In this document: positions 1 to 12,795 of the stretch, piece by piece
Layout: every line of letters begins with the position of its first letter
How positions within the stretch are numbered: the stretch's first letter is position 1
Assembly (NCBI RefSeq): GCF_040954835.1
Contig: NC_090697.1
Location: 6,398,501-6,462,500, forward strand
Reading direction: 5' to 3'
Length of the DNA stretch: 64,000 bases
DNA from: Lepisosteus oculatus
Lineage: Eukaryota > Chordata > Actinopteri > Semionotiformes > Lepisosteidae
Notes under the pieces: model-generated
What the model was told of the DNA's origin: nothing
The model's database searches: none
What the model saw: only the letters and a program-made list of their open reading frames with translations
Position numbers and translations under genes: made by a program

Positions 1-600
1 TGATCTCTTACAATCTGGCAGTCAGTCAAGGTCCAAACCTGCCTGTTTAAAGCACCTCACTCCACTGCACCACCGCTCTGACAATGAGCTACGAGCCATC
101 CATGCAAGCGTACGCTTCACTCTCCGCTCTCCGTTTTTCTGACGGACTCTCCTGCGAATTCTTCAGGAGCATTGACCCAGCTGAGTTTTATTTTTGTTCC
201 CGGTCTCCGTCAGCCTCATCTCGTATTCCTCTGCGGGGCTAGTTTGTTTTTGCAGAGGCTGTCTTCTCCGAGGCTTCGCCTCGTCAGCTTCACTCTGTTT
301 TTTTTCCTCTGGGGGCCTCGCCTCACTCTGACAGTACTCTCCTGCTTTCCCTGCTCAGCTGTTTTTCGCTCCTGCGCTCTTGCTGTAGTATTCAGACAGC
401 CTTTCTCCTGCCGGGGTATTCCCTATCCGTCTGCCTTCATCCTTCTCCCTCCGTTGACTCTGTCACAGCCACCCTCTGCCTCTCCGGAAAGCCCGAAGGA
501 GCGCCCCGAGACCTGCGCTTGGGCTGCACAGTCATCACTTTACGTATGGTATAAAATGAGTCACAAAATGGTACAAATGAAATTCAATCATTTCTAAACG
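1..600. other. Pyrimidine-rich, CpG-containing segment of unknown nature
   Basis: Bases 100-560 are clearly richer in C, T and CpG than the next 15 kb. A 141-codon frame (172-597, +) crosses it, but it is Ser/Pro/Leu/Phe-rich, matches no family I know and is probably compositional. The 5' region of a retroelement or a decayed CpG island are both possible. Confidence 0.3.
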
Positions 601-1360
601 GGGAAAATATGCACATTCCTGCAGAAATCATGGCCGCTCACAGGGAACTCTGGCTTCGGAGAGGCACAGTGGCACACTGCCAACAGGTAGGAACTATGCT
701 GCACGGCTGATTTTCACTCCAATCCTGGAGGATCTCTGTGCCTTCTTGTGTTGATTCTGTCCTGAACTCCTCATGGCAGTTTGAATCAGTATTATACAAG
801 TATTCACTTAGTCTGTATTGGCACCGTTTCCAGGTCTTCACTCATTGAGGACTGGTAATTGAATAAACAACAACATAAAGACATGATTCAAATGAGAGGT
901 CGTGCATGAAACACCCAACCAGAAGACCATCATGTCTGCTGATTTGAGGCCAAACCCAGTTGTGATGAATGGGCATTCAGGAAGGGCAGGAAGATCCAGA
1001 TTGAACAGAAACACCATGTTTCCAGATGCTCATTACAGCATGCCCGCAAACTATAAGCTTGGGTTCAGACTGATCTATAAAATGTCTTGAAAAAAGATGG
1101 GCACCATCATTTTTTCATTCCCTGGGGCAGGGATCTACTGAGAAATTCAAAACCATTCAAGCTTGAAAGGAAGGGAGTCCAAGCAAAACTCCAAAGGATA
1201 TACATAAGGAGTGGAGTTAGAAAGATAACTCGAGGGAAAAGCTAAACATCAAAGGAGAGTATTACTGTATTAATAGTTTGTTCCTAATGTGAAACTATAG
1301 AAATCAAAGCACAGAATGGGAGCAGTATTTTCAGTCTAATAATATATTAACCTGAAAAAC
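601..1360. other. Intergenic, no gene seen
   Basis: Mixed-composition DNA. Two frames of 62-67 codons are present (638-841 minus, 902-1090 plus), with no family signature or splice context that I trust. Confidence 0.5.
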
Positions 1361-1362
1361 TT

Positions 1363-1690
1363 CCATCCATTTTCAAACGTCTTCGTCCAATTCAGTGTCA
1401 AGGGGGAGCTGGGGCCTTTTATGGCAAGCAGCAGGTGCAGTTCTCCCTGGAATGGATGCCAGTCAGTTGTAGGGCAGCAGGATGACTCAAACAGACACAC
1501 ACTCACACCAGGGCCGACTGTCCGAGAAGCCGATTAACCTGCCAGTGTGTGTTTGGACTTTGGGGGGAAACCAAAGCACCCAGAGGAAACCCATGCAAAC
1601 ATGGGGAGAGCATATACTGTAAACTCCACACAGATGGCACCCCAGGTCCTAAATTGAACCCAGTCACTGTACTAAGGCGCTGGCATTAAT
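1363..1690 (+). repeat. Dispersed fish repeat ('ccatccatttt...' family), near full length
   Basis: Carries the order of landmarks typical of this family: ccatccattttc at the start, a gtcaagggggagctggggcc block, atgccagtc, acacacactcacacc, gtttggactttggg, aaacatggggagagc and aaactccacacagatgg, ending near gaacccagtcactgta. More copies are at 41808, 53505, 54276, 55650, 56240 and (reverse) 50707. Probably an L2-type LINE tail or a SINE mobilised by one. Confidence 0.75.
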
Positions 1691-1699
1691 AACATTTTA

Positions 1700-2130
1700 A
1701 TATTTTGTTTTGCTCTATTACTATAGGGGTACATTTTAGATGTATAGGACCCAGAACAAAAGATGTCATCTGAACACACATAGTGGCTTGATAGGTTTTT
1801 TATACATAGCATAGTTAATGCTGACAGTTACTTTTTTAGGTAAAATGCCAGTTACTAGTTCAACCTTATGTGCAGTAGTGTAAGCCATGCAGTGGGACTT
1901 AAACTATCTTGGTTGTGGAAAGATGCAAGAAAGTAAATTACAAAGGATCTTTGAGACCTTTTAAAACGTTGACATATTGTTGATAGAGCATTTCACACAT
2001 TTCAGATTTTTACTCTCTGCAGTGCGTTCATGATTTAGTGTTATACGTGTTTTTACAACTGTTCAAACTGAAAAGCATTTTTATCTGGATGTCAGAATTT
2101 GTATCACTTGTTGGGAGGAATGGGTAAAAA
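1700..2130. other. AT-rich intergenic, nothing recognised
   Basis: No coding signature, repeat or RNA gene recognised. Confidence 0.5.
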
Positions 2131-2137
2131 TGAAATA

Positions 2138-2254
2138 GGAACAAGTAAAGGCTTATTCCATGCTTACTCCTGGTGACACCTGAAGAAGGCTCCACAACTG
2201 AAACGCTGTTTCTTTTCTTCTCTTTTCAGCGTGGAATAAACCTTTACTTGTTCC
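2138..2254 (+). repeat. Foldback dispersed repeat with hammerhead-like core, copy 1
   Basis: Arms 2138-2163 and 2229-2254 are reverse complements at 24 of 26 positions. Between them is CTGAAGA (2180-2186), a short spacer and GAAAC (2200-2204), the order of the conserved core of a hammerhead ribozyme. The outer arm ends cttgttcctttgcatcctacgc, shared with copy 2 at 15613. Penelope-like retroelements are known to carry hammerhead motifs, so this may be such a terminal segment. Confidence 0.6.
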
Positions 2255-2279
2255 TTTGCATCCTACGCATGCTGACTCA

Positions 2280-4120
2280 GCTACCTACCGTACTTGAACT
2301 AAAAGAGAAATATTTAAAAATATCAATGTTCTTTTAATATGCTTGATGGATTTAAATATGGTATATATAGGCATTAAAACATAAAAACATTGCCAAGCAT
2401 CGAATAAAATGCTTCTTCCTAACCTTCATTATTTCTGTTGTTGCTACCTATAGGTATATATTAACACAGATTCTTTCCAAATTCAGTTGATAAACTGATA
2501 TTCAGCCTTAGCACCTGAAATGCTTGGAGTGGATGTATTTCTACAGGCTGCATCTTAAGAAGAAGCATCTCATTTCCAAGTACTTCCTGTCTTGTTTCCA
2601 TGGAGACCAAGAGGCTCAAAGCACATAAATTAGTAGTTAACTCTCTGAAGACCACAAATGGAAAAAAAAACTTGAAAATGTCATAAAAGCAATATATTTG
2701 GTACTGAGAATTTTGAAATATCTACCAGCGATATTCAAATATAAATAATGGGAGAAATTTCTGCTGAAATATATAATTGTAGTCCACATGATGCATTTTT
2801 GTCATTTCTGAGAATGGTGGGTGAAAATATTCCTTGGATCTGTGATTTTAACATCACTTCTGTGCGTTGAAGCTTTCTTTTTAAGTGCCAGATTTATAAT
2901 TATCCCCCTTTTTTAAATGAAGAACAAAATCAAAGTTTAAAATAAGAATATTTTGTGACTGCTTTTTAAAAGAGCAAATGTATGAAGACCGTGGCCTTGT
3001 AAGTACCTACACATTTCTATTCAGTACTTCACTTTTTGCATTAAAAGTAACAATTTATACATAACTATTGAAAACTTTGTAACAGATTCCAAGGATGGTT
3101 AGCCTAATCATTTATTGTATGAAATGTCATCCGGGGATTTTTAACTGTAGCCTCCATGTCTTTATTTATCGTTTACTGCAGGTCTTGAAGAAATACAGCC
3201 TGGTTACCTCCATAGAATACACTTATAATTTGTTATACGGGGTTCTGACCATATACTCCTCCCCCATCAGCATGCCTTTTTAATTTTCTAATTCCTCCTA
3301 GTTAACCCCTTCCTTTTTGCTGCTGTACTGTTTAAAGAATTAAATCAGTCAACTGGGGCCAATTAAAGGACAATTCTAGTGCTGCTATTAGATACCACTC
3401 AGCCTTTTCCGTGCTGCATTAAGGGAAATATGAGAAGGCTCATAGCCCCAAATGCTTATCTTTTCAACTGCATTGAAAAAGAAGCTTAAATGTATAATTT
3501 TCAAATATGTATAGTATAACAATATTTCATCTACATGACCTTTTCATTGTTATGATTCAATGTGAAGGATTCATATCCATTGGTGTCAATCCATGGGCAT
3601 AATATCCATTACTGTCAAGCCACGCACTGAAAACACTGGTTCTGGCCATATCTTTTTGTGAAACAGTATATAGAGCGCTGGTTTGTGTCATAACTCTATC
3701 ACTTTACGGTTGATGTGACTTAATGATTATGATCTGCCATTTCCATTGTTGTATGTTGCTGTTTCACTGTGCTCAAGGACACATCTTATGTTAACTCGGA
3801 TTGTGATTGGTGTCATAAACTCCTTTTAATGACATCCATATGAAAATGGTGTTTTTACAGGATAGTTTCAGAATGAGAACATCAGAATAATACTTATTTG
3901 AACTGAATAGCTGTTAATATTAAGTTGAAGCTTTTTAAAGCATTTCTGAGCTACATTGCATTGAGATATGTACTGAAAAGTCATTATTTTGTGGTAGTGG
4001 CTACCACAGTGGAAGTTTAAATCCTAGTGTGCCAATACCTAATCCCATGCTAAAAAGGAAAAATAAATAAACAATGAGCCTTTTCCGAGTGTATAAAAAG
4101 TAGAACATGCAAGGAGAGCA
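2280..4120. other. AT-rich intergenic, nothing recognised
   Basis: Frames of 62-64 codons at 2461-2655 (-) and 3095-3283 (+) look like chance. No RNA gene or repeat recognised. Confidence 0.5.
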
Positions 4121-4124
4121 GAAA

Positions 4125-5110
4125 TACAGTGCCCTCCAGACTAATTAATACCCCTGATGAGATTGGAACAAAAATATCATATTATTTACAGATTGGGTAA
4201 TACCTTGCATTTAAATGTGAAAAAGTTAGACTGTAACCGTAATAGCACTGCATAGAGGAAAGGTTATGTGTCCTAATTTAATTGGAAGTCCAGAAAACGC
4301 AAGAAAGCGTTGCATGCATTTACATCCCATTAGTGAGTATTTGTAAATCTTCCTCTGGCATGGAAGCCCATAGTGTTGACAGTCCTGTGGTGTGCTGTGA
4401 GCTCCTGGCACCTCTGAAGGGGGAATTTTGGCAGATGTGTTGCAGCTCCTTCTGACCCTTTGGTTTACATTGGTGAACAGAACTTCTTGAGTGGACACTG
4501 CAGTTGTTCAAATGGATTGAGGACTGGAGACTGTGAGGACCATTCCAATTTTGTGTGCAATTAACCACTGCTTCGTACACTTTGGATGTATGCTTTGGAT
4601 CTTGCAGGAATGTCATTTTTGAGCCTCTTGGAAGAGGGAACCGGGTTTTTGACCTGAAACTTTCAAAGATTTTCCTTTTCTTGACAAGGACGCCAGGAGC
4701 CATAAATGCCCCATTACACAACACCCCCTCTACCACGTTTGGCAGTCAGCAGGAATGTTTTCTCAACATGAACATTTTAATGCCAACCACAATGCCGATG
4801 AGCATGTCTGAAAAGCTCAATTTTCATTTTGTCTGACTGTTTGACATGCTTCCAGAAGTTATTTAGATGTCATCTTACCCATCTCTTTTGGTAGTTGAAC
4901 CTCAACAGAGTCTTCTTCCTCTCAGCCCTGCCATGTGTGCCGCAAACTAGAGTTTTGGACACTTTGAATCCTGAAGTTGCCAAACCTGTTGAAGAGCTAC
5001 AGCTGTTGCCTTTGGATTTACCGTTTCCCCTCAAACCATTTGCTTCGCAATCTGTGCTGGCAAAATACACTTGTGGCCCCTTCCTTTGACTGGTAGCCTC
5101 TAAATCAGTA
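4125..5110 (-). mobile_element. Decayed Tc1/mariner-type DNA transposon, copy 1
   Basis: Begins with acagtgccctccaga, the usual end of this fish transposon group, and carries a broken transposase on the minus strand. A frame at 4320-4736 contains GSKMTFLQDPKHTSKV, close to the (Q)DNDPKHTSK catalytic region of Tc1 transposases but lacking part of it. A frame at 4870-5070 contains AERKKTLLRFNYQKRWVR, like the linker before the DDE domain. Multiple stops and frameshifts make it inactive. Confidence 0.75.
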
Positions 5111-5149
5111 GCCTTAAATGTCTTAATGGACAGGACAGTACAAAGTTAT

Positions 5150-8100
5150 GGATTGTTATGAACCCATCCCCCCAAATATTGGAGGTCAATGACTATTGGC
5201 CAGCAGTTTACAGAGAACTCTCTGATCTTAATCATGACAATACAGTACATGACACTGCTGTATGTCCTCAATGTGTTTTCCCTGTTGTATTTCAGGAAGG
5301 AATATTGTATATAAGTTACCAGAGGCTTCGATTGCACTTCAAATACCAGAATGTTGAATTCTATTTAAAGGAATATTTAGGTCTGAATAAATTTCCTGAA
5401 TTCAGTTAATTGACAAACATGAATTTACGACTAGAGTGTATCATCCTTTTTAAGCAAGATCTAATGCAGATAATTGCGTTTCATTTTTCGGCTCATGTCA
5501 TAAATCTCGACCAACCAGCGTAGGGTTACGTGATATAAACACAAAGATAAGTTTTTGTGATTAAAATCCATATTCAAGGTCATGTTGATCAATTGCAGTT
5601 GTGCTGCTATAAAATATAAACTAAACCTGCAGAATCTGCAAAGGAATATCTGCATAAATATTCTTTGTAATAGAAGTATTACAGAAGCTTCTGAAGTATA
5701 GAAGTGAGAATTTACTCTTCTGTTTCTGTTGTTGATTGTTTTTGCTTTTCTTCTGCAGTTGTTTGACATTGTTTAAACTGGATCTGTTATTAAGCAACAT
5801 AAATCTTCCATTGTCAATTTAAAGCCCCTGAAAACTAAAGTACTGTATATAAAATGAAGGATCAAGGACCACTAATACAATGCCCCTGTTTGTTGTTATT
5901 GGTAATAATGTATGGAGCAAAGTAGCATAGAAAGATATTTGTATCTGCTTTTGTTGTGCTGCGGGTAGTAAGTATTCATGAAATAGTTTGAGAAAATCTT
6001 TATAAGTTTACTGAAGTTTAGCGTAGAGTAAATTCAGTGTCCGTGAGCAGGTTCAGTTCCTGTTCAGCCTTCCACTGTTTCTTTATGAAGTGTATACCTA
6101 ATTAAAGGCAACAAGCAGTAAATTGGCTAGGAGTGAGTCATTCTTAGAACTGCAGTATCGTGGGGAAAAAACGACATAGAACCATGTCTCAAGCATGTCC
6201 CCATCTCAGCCCCTGCATGGGAATTGCTTTGTCCATAAAAATAGTTTTCTTTCTTCTGAAGTGTGACGAATGTATAGTACAGAATTTAATGGAGGCCAAG
6301 GTGACAACAGTATTCATACTTGTGGCAGAAGATAAGAAGGGCAGTGCCATTTTAAAAGGGACTAAATAGCAGAAACCCACTGCCTGGCTGGACCTTGTTG
6401 CTAGGTGCCAAACCTACTCTGCATGCAGCGTTATCGCTGAGGAGCAAGGTACTAAGCAGATGTCTTTTTCTGGTTACTATGGTTTCTATAGATATTTTTC
6501 CCTTGGGAGAGAAACAATTGTCCTTAATTTCTAAGCGGCATTTAAATCAATTGGAATAGTTCTGCTGTCTGCATTCCTGTTGAGATTTGTGATAGGCAGA
6601 GCTGTAAAAGTCGATAATTGAGTACGATTCTAAAATGTCTTGATTCCTACTCTGAAGCTATTCTTCCAGACTGAAACCGTAAGTTAAATGTGAATTGCCA
6701 ACAAATATCTAAAAAATTCTGCTGTCTTGTTTGTGATAGTCTGACATATGAATTAATAAAAACTTGTGATTTGTTGAAGGTACAGTATGTAGCACATTGT
6801 ATGTGTTTTCCTGACAAGTGTTCCTTCTTGGTATTAGTTACTTTCTAATATGTAAAATTTCAATTAAGACTATTTAATACAGAAATAAGGCACCACTGGG
6901 GAAAAAATAATTTAATTGTAAAACATTATCTCTAGAAGGTACTTCAAAGTAAATTGGACATTCATATCATAGTTTTGTTGACCTATAGCCCAAATGGCAG
7001 TTTAGCTCTATGCTCAGTGGTTTCAATTACGTTCTCAATAACTTTTGGATGTAAGTGGATAAGTGGATTTATGACTGTTTCGGAAATAAGTTTGTTCTTG
7101 AAAGTTTGAAGTGGTTTAGCTAAATTATAAGTGGGTGGACAAATTTATAAGGAATGTTGGTGGAAAAATGTTTTAATGCTTTACCAAATGTTTTGTATGA
7201 TTGTAGTAATCTCCATACGGTATTGGAAGTTTCATGACATTTGTAATCCGTTTTCTTGATTATATTTTGTTTTTATGTAACTGCCTTGATATTTGGATTA
7301 TTTTCTTATCTATATATGTTTTGTTAAAAAGCACAAATCATTAGAAAAAGGTCTTTTTTGTCTGATATAAAATATTTACAGTTACTTTATAAGACACTAA
7401 TTTAAAATTGTGCATTTTGCCATGAACAATATAAACTCCCATGGTAAAAAAAATATTAAAGTAGTATTTAACCCTTTCTGCCCTGACTTGAAAGTCCAGA
7501 GTAAAATTACTCTGAATCTGGACTTTTTAGAGGAGAAAGGGACCATTTTCAGTAAGCAGCCACATTAGACTGCTATGTCAAGGTGCGCACTGACGACTGA
7601 GTTTATCTCCCAAAGAACCAGACATGAATAATGAGAATCGCTCAAGGTGTGAGTGTCGTACTTGATCTCTGCAACATCCAGATAGTGACCAGCGTGGGCT
7701 TGGGAAGAGCCACTGTGCCAGTGGAGTCACTGGGGAGCCCCCAGTTAATGTTAAACTTCTTTTAAACTGCGTTTTTGTTTCTGACGGTAACATCTGAGGT
7801 TCTAAAGAATTGCAGTTTTGGTATGCATTATTATAAAAGAAGAATTGAATGGGGAAAGACATAAAAAATAAAAAAACAGATGTGATTTATTCATTTGAGA
7901 ATTTTGTCATGGAAATGTGGTAATAATGACCCCCGAGAACTGATTATTTTGTTGCATGATTTATCTGCGGCGTTAAGTCATTTGATTTGGTTGATAGCGC
8001 CTTCAGCTACAATTTTAGATTAGGTTTTACCTTACCATCTGTTGGTATGGACACACTTGACTTAGATTTAATTAAAATGCTTTCTGAACCATTGTGTGTG

Positions 8101-8390
8101 ATGGCTTTAACAGCAAATATTTGTTTTCTGTAAGAAATCTGTTTAATTTTTGCATCGTTTGGCTTGTAGTAACTGAACAGGCAAGATGGATGCAGTGTAG
8201 AGTTGCAGTTAGAGTACTGTGCTCATAATAGGAATTTTGTTTGTTCCAGTCCTAGGAGTGGACATGTTAAAATATGCTTAAGCAAGGTGCTTTAGTTTAA
8301 AAAATATCATAAGTGGCTTAAAAAATATGTAAGTTGTTTTGGATAAAAAAATCAGACAAATAAAGACAGTTGGACCAAATGGCCTACTTA
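5150..8390. other. AT-rich intergenic with one perfect-looking hairpin
   Basis: No gene recognised. Frames at 5158-5409 (+), 5461-5769 (-), 6160-6369 (+) and 7578-7862 (-) have no family signature. A strong inverted repeat at 7471-7541 is listed separately. Confidence 0.5.
7471..7541. repeat. 71-bp imperfect palindrome
   Basis: CCCTTTCT at the left pairs with AGAAAGGG at the right, and AGTCCAGAGTAA pairs with TTACTCTGaatCTGGACT near the centre. It would form a long stem with a tight loop. It could be a miniature foldback element or a pre-miRNA-like hairpin; nothing decides between them. Confidence 0.5.
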
Positions 8391-8391
8391 A

Positions 8392-9329
8392 GCCGGCGTC
8401 AAACTACATGACTCGACACGACTTCTACTCCGAGAGCATGTCAAATTTAACGACTGTAGTTGCTGAATCTCGCTGCCTTTTCTGTCCCAGGGGGGGTAAA
8501 ATTGACTAGGAATCGCATGGGGTGACTAATAACACGATTTCCTCACGACTTTTCAACACGGTTCCAAATCTCGTATTGCGCCGCGAAAGTCCCGCGAGGT
8601 CGCCTCATTCTGACAGCCAGTCAACGCGGAGCACAAGAGGAGCATCGCACGAAAGGTTTCCTCCAATAAACATCTTCAGAAATATAATTCTTCTTTATAA
8701 GTATATAACAAATTTACAAAAATAAAACACAGTTAAAAATATAAAACACCTTTTAAACAGATATTGTAAACAAATTAGTATTGCACTAAAACGTGTAATA
8801 TAATTGGCATATTAACTCACAGGTACACATCTGGCTCACTGCCCATCCCTACAACTTGCTATAGGGGGCAGAGCAGTGGCTGGTTCAAATCCCACAGCCA
8901 GCAGAGGAATCCTACTCCGTTGGGCCCCTGAGCAAGGCCCTTAACCCCAACTGCTCCAGGGGTGCTGTACAATGGCTGACCCTGCGCTCTGACCCCAAGC
9001 CTCTCTCCCTGTCTGTGTGTCTCATGGAGAGCAAGCTGGGGTATGCAAAAAAAAGACGAATTCCTAATGCAAGAAATTGTATGGGGCTAATAAAGTGATG
9101 TTATGTTATGAGAAGATCGAATCAGTGTGATTTTGTCATGGCGCATTGCAGAGAGTCGTAGGGGTTATTAAGAGCAGTATGACTGAGTCTCTGGGGGTGT
9201 CACACTACACAACTGGCGGTAACGGGCGCGCGCTGCGACTCTCTACAACTCGCTGTGATTTTCTTACGATTATGTAAATGAAGGCTACGAATGAAAAGCC
9301 TAGGAAAAGTCGTTAAGTGTGACGCCTGC
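8392..9329. mobile_element. Non-autonomous DNA transposon with terminal inverted repeats, interrupted by a SINE
   Basis: Left end GCCGGCGTCAAACT and right end AGTGTGACGCCTGC are inverted repeats at about 12 of 14 positions. The interior is unusually CpG-rich (for example gggcgcgcgctgcgactc) with repeated 'cgact/gtcg' words, unlike the flanks. No transposase frame. The SINE at about 8861-9113 lies inside. I see no clear target-site duplication. Confidence 0.5.
8861..9113 (+). repeat. tRNA-derived SINE, copy 1
   Basis: Has a B-box-like ggttcaaatccc in the head, the core gggcccctgagcaaggccc, gctgaccctgcgctctgacc, gtctcatggagagcaagctg, and a tail ggctaataaagtgatgttat. The same core recurs at 23066 and, reversed, at 12676. 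Confidence 0.75.
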
Positions 9330-9334
9330 ATCAG

Positions 9335-12300
9335 TTGAATGTCTTTAAATACTGAGTGTTGAAATATTTTCAGGGTGTTACATTGTATTAAAATGTGGAC
9401 TTAACTGAAAAAATGTTGCTTGCCTCATGTGTTTAAAAAGTAAAAACCTCAGGCTAGAGTACTAAACATGATCTTTTTCTGTCAAATTGCATAAAAAGGA
9501 GCTCCTAATTTTCTAAACAAGCAAAGGTGTTCTTTTAAAGAGCAGTCCTATAATTCCGACATCTTTGATTCCAGTCAAAACCTTGTCACTAGCTGACTGT
9601 GACTGGGATTTCCCCAGTACACAACTGGTGATTAGTTGTCAGTCAGAGATGCTTCACTCCTTAAACTGATGCTAATTCTTCTAAAGAACATACATACACC
9701 TTCAGAACCATTTCAGATGAAAGGGTCCGGGGTATTCATTCCTTCCACACCATTACGTGGGTATAGCATTTAGCCACGTTCATTCACACTTGGTAGTTCC
9801 GAATCACAGAGTCGAGGCAAGTGGTGAGAAATGATTGAGAAATCAAAGTTTTATAGATAACTGTTATAGATAACTAAATTGTTATATTTTCCCAAACATC
9901 ATCTGTTTTTCTTCAGATGTCTGGAGCTGAGGCTTTTTACTTTTTGTGTTGTGATAGACAAATTCTTTCCTCCAGGCTCTTGATACATTGCTTAAAAATG
10001 GAACTCATGTGAGAGAGTGGGAAGGTGTGAATGGAAATTGTGATCTCCAAATTTAGGTTCAACACCAGCTGCCTCAACTGGTTTTTACTTCATGATGAGA
10101 ATATGAGAATATGAGCTGTCACATTCTGTGGTGCCAAAGTAGAGGTGCTGCTCTAGTATTAGCAAAATATGCTTGACATGAAAAAGAGACTTAATATGAC
10201 TCATTAATAATTCAGAAGCTTTCATTTCCAAAAGTGCAGTTTGTTTTGTGCTGCAGTATGATTTGGTTATAGAATTCCATTTAAAAATATACAAAAATAC
10301 ATGTAATAGAAATCTAAATATTTTAAATTTTAAAAAAAAATGTCAAAGGTGTTTGTATACTAGTACTTGAGCTGAGGATCTTTTCCAGCCATTTCTTGAA
10401 AGAAGCCAAGACATCAGCTTCAACACCATGGCTGGCTAGCTTGTTGTACACCCCCACAGCCCTAATTAAAAAAAACTCTGGACAAGATACAGGATATAAG
10501 GATTGATATTTGATTTTTATTTGTGACATTGTCTTTTGTCAAAGAGGATGAGAAGTATTTAATTATCTTCCTATAAAAAGGTTACTCATAAATGTTGGCA
10601 CTAGGATTTACTTAGTGATTCCAAATGGTTTCATAGCTGTTAAATCAAATATGTAATATAATACTAACAGATAATTTCTGTAGTTATTCCTTTTGGAGCT
10701 GATTTCTTCTATACCGGAAAACGTTTTACTGTTGTCTGTTCTTAATGTGCTGGGCTCTGTGTTTTTATAAAGAAGATTTCTGCTTTGATGTGTATTTAAG
10801 TATGTGTAACAATCGTGTTTTGTTGACTGGTTTGTTCGTAAATGAATGTGAATGTTGCAGTTGTAGCTGATGGCATAACTGAATCTGTGGCAGTGTTGTA
10901 AATAATAAACGTGCCAGTGCTGAATCCTGAAGAACACTAGGAGAACCCTGGACAGCAACAACCACAAGAACACTTTTTTAGTGTAGGCAAAGAACTTTCT
11001 GTAGTGGACAGGCATCCCATAACAGCAGAGTAACATCCAGTATTAACACTGAAATGATGAATGCTAATAAATTACTTCCTTAAAGTAACAGAGTTTACAG
11101 TTTTTCTCATATACCCACTGTAAAATCCAGGAGAGGTTTAATATTGGATTAAACTGAAGCCCTTTGATGGCAACTTTTGTTTGCCACAGTTGTTGTCCCT
11201 GAATTGTCAAGTCAGAATGGAACTTCCAAATAAATAGTCTACAGTTTAAACAGTTTTAGTGGTCTGCACTTGCACAGCTGCTGTGTAGACTGATTTATAT
11301 CTTAACTAGTTAAATTATACTTTGAAGAGAATGTTGAATTTGACGCTCACCCCCATTACAGTAATATGGCTGTTAGCAAAATATACTAGCAAGTATAAGG
11401 ATGGTTGGTATCAATCCATTATTGATTTTAAACTTTTGCATACTGTAAATATTCCTAAATGAGCCATAATATGTAATCAAAGTAGTTAATTAAAAGTGGG
11501 CCTCATCATTACATTTCTTTTATGTTATAGACTTTCCTATTTATGCTGTTTTTCCAGCAGTGATATAATATTACATAGCCCAATTTTTTTACAGCTGTCA
11601 CTAAGCAGTTAAACCATATTCATTTGACTTATGCAGCTGTCCTCATAACTGAAATTGGACCTTAAAATAACAGCATCGAATGTTTACATTGCAGATAAGC
11701 TTTTTATTGCAGCATGGAGTTTCATGAAGAATATTTGCATTTTGTTTTGATTGGTGATAAAAACATCAAAAATCAGTTTCTGTAGAAACTGCGTATGATG
11801 TATAATATTAAGGATGTAAGAAGTGCGTCTGATCATGACCACAGAATGTGCCCATTAATGTGCCAACAAATCTTAGCAAACATCATATGCTTAGGTGTTT
11901 GTTTACCTACTCTGAAAGCGACATGTTTAAAGATGCATTTAATCCCCTCTTCCTCCTCTATGAATAACCTGTAATTACAGTATCTTTTTATGGACTCTTT
12001 ACTGTATCTTTATCTGGAGCAACTCAGAGTTGACAAAAATTAAAGTTGCCGGATAGATTGAGTCGAATTATATGTTCTGTTCGTGTATTACTTTAAAGCA
12101 AGCATTATGCACATTTTGTCTGTACATAACTCATGAACAAGACTGTTTAATGCGGTTGAACCTGTATTTAATTCCAAGGTGTACTGCAAGTGAATGCAAT
12201 AAAAAAAAACATTCATCTATCTACTATAGCACAGATACTTGGAAAACATCAGGCAGATGACATGCAGGAGGCAAAAGCATACACTATAATTAGTTTAGAT

Positions 12301-12670
12301 AAGAAAACATCACTTTGAGGAATCAACCTATGAAAAACACTTACTATAAGTGTGTGTGCTGATACATTTGTTCATCATCTAGACAGATAATCCAGTAGTG
12401 GAACAGTAGCCACAGATTTTATGCACTTGGATTGAAAAGTGATTCACAACCAGGAAACGGTGCATCATCTTTATGGGCACATGACAGGCCTCAACCTAAA
12501 GTGGCTCGTGAGGTCTGTGCACATTAAAGCCATTTTGTTAAAAAAATCCCTCTCTAGAAACACACGTTCTTCAGAAACTCAGCACCAGCGACCACATTGA
12601 AGCCTCTTTCTATACCAAACCAACTTAACCCCAAGTGTGAGAATGGGCAATCTCTACCCTTAACCAATTA
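9335..12670. other. AT-rich intergenic with one LINE-derived fragment
   Basis: Contains the fragment at 10330-10530. A 142-codon minus frame (10608-11036) overlaps a second open frame (10765-10965). It has no family signature; it may be a decayed coding fragment or chance. Confidence 0.4.
10330..10530 (-). repeat. CR1-like LINE fragment
   Basis: Contains the conserved block 'catcagcttcaacaccatggctggctagcttgttgtacaccccca' in split form, a word order shared with the fragment at 57610-57900 and common in vertebrate CR1-type LINE copies. Confidence 0.5.
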
Positions 12671-12675
12671 TTAGA

Positions 12676-12795
12676 TAAGATCACTTTACTGGCCATAAAC
12701 AATTTATTGTATGAGGAATTTGTCTTTCCGCAGACCCCAACGTGCTATCCATGAGACACACAGACAGGGAGAGAAGCTTGGGCTATAAGCTATTA
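12676..12795 (-). repeat. tRNA-derived SINE, copy 3 (3' part, reversed)
   Basis: Reverse complement of the SINE tail: ccatgagacacacagacagg and gagaagcttgggctat match the segment before the tail in the copy at 8861. Confidence 0.65.

Noticed and set aside
172..597. 141-codon plus-strand frame
   Set aside because: Skewed to Ser, Pro, Leu and Phe because of C/T-rich DNA; no family signature, no splice context.
4555..5089. Plus-strand frames of 64-93 codons
   Set aside because: Antisense shadows of the decayed Tc1 transposase.
10608..11036. 142-codon minus-strand frame
   Set aside because: Overlaps a second open frame of similar quality, no recognisable motif; probably chance or a decayed fragment, so not called a gene.
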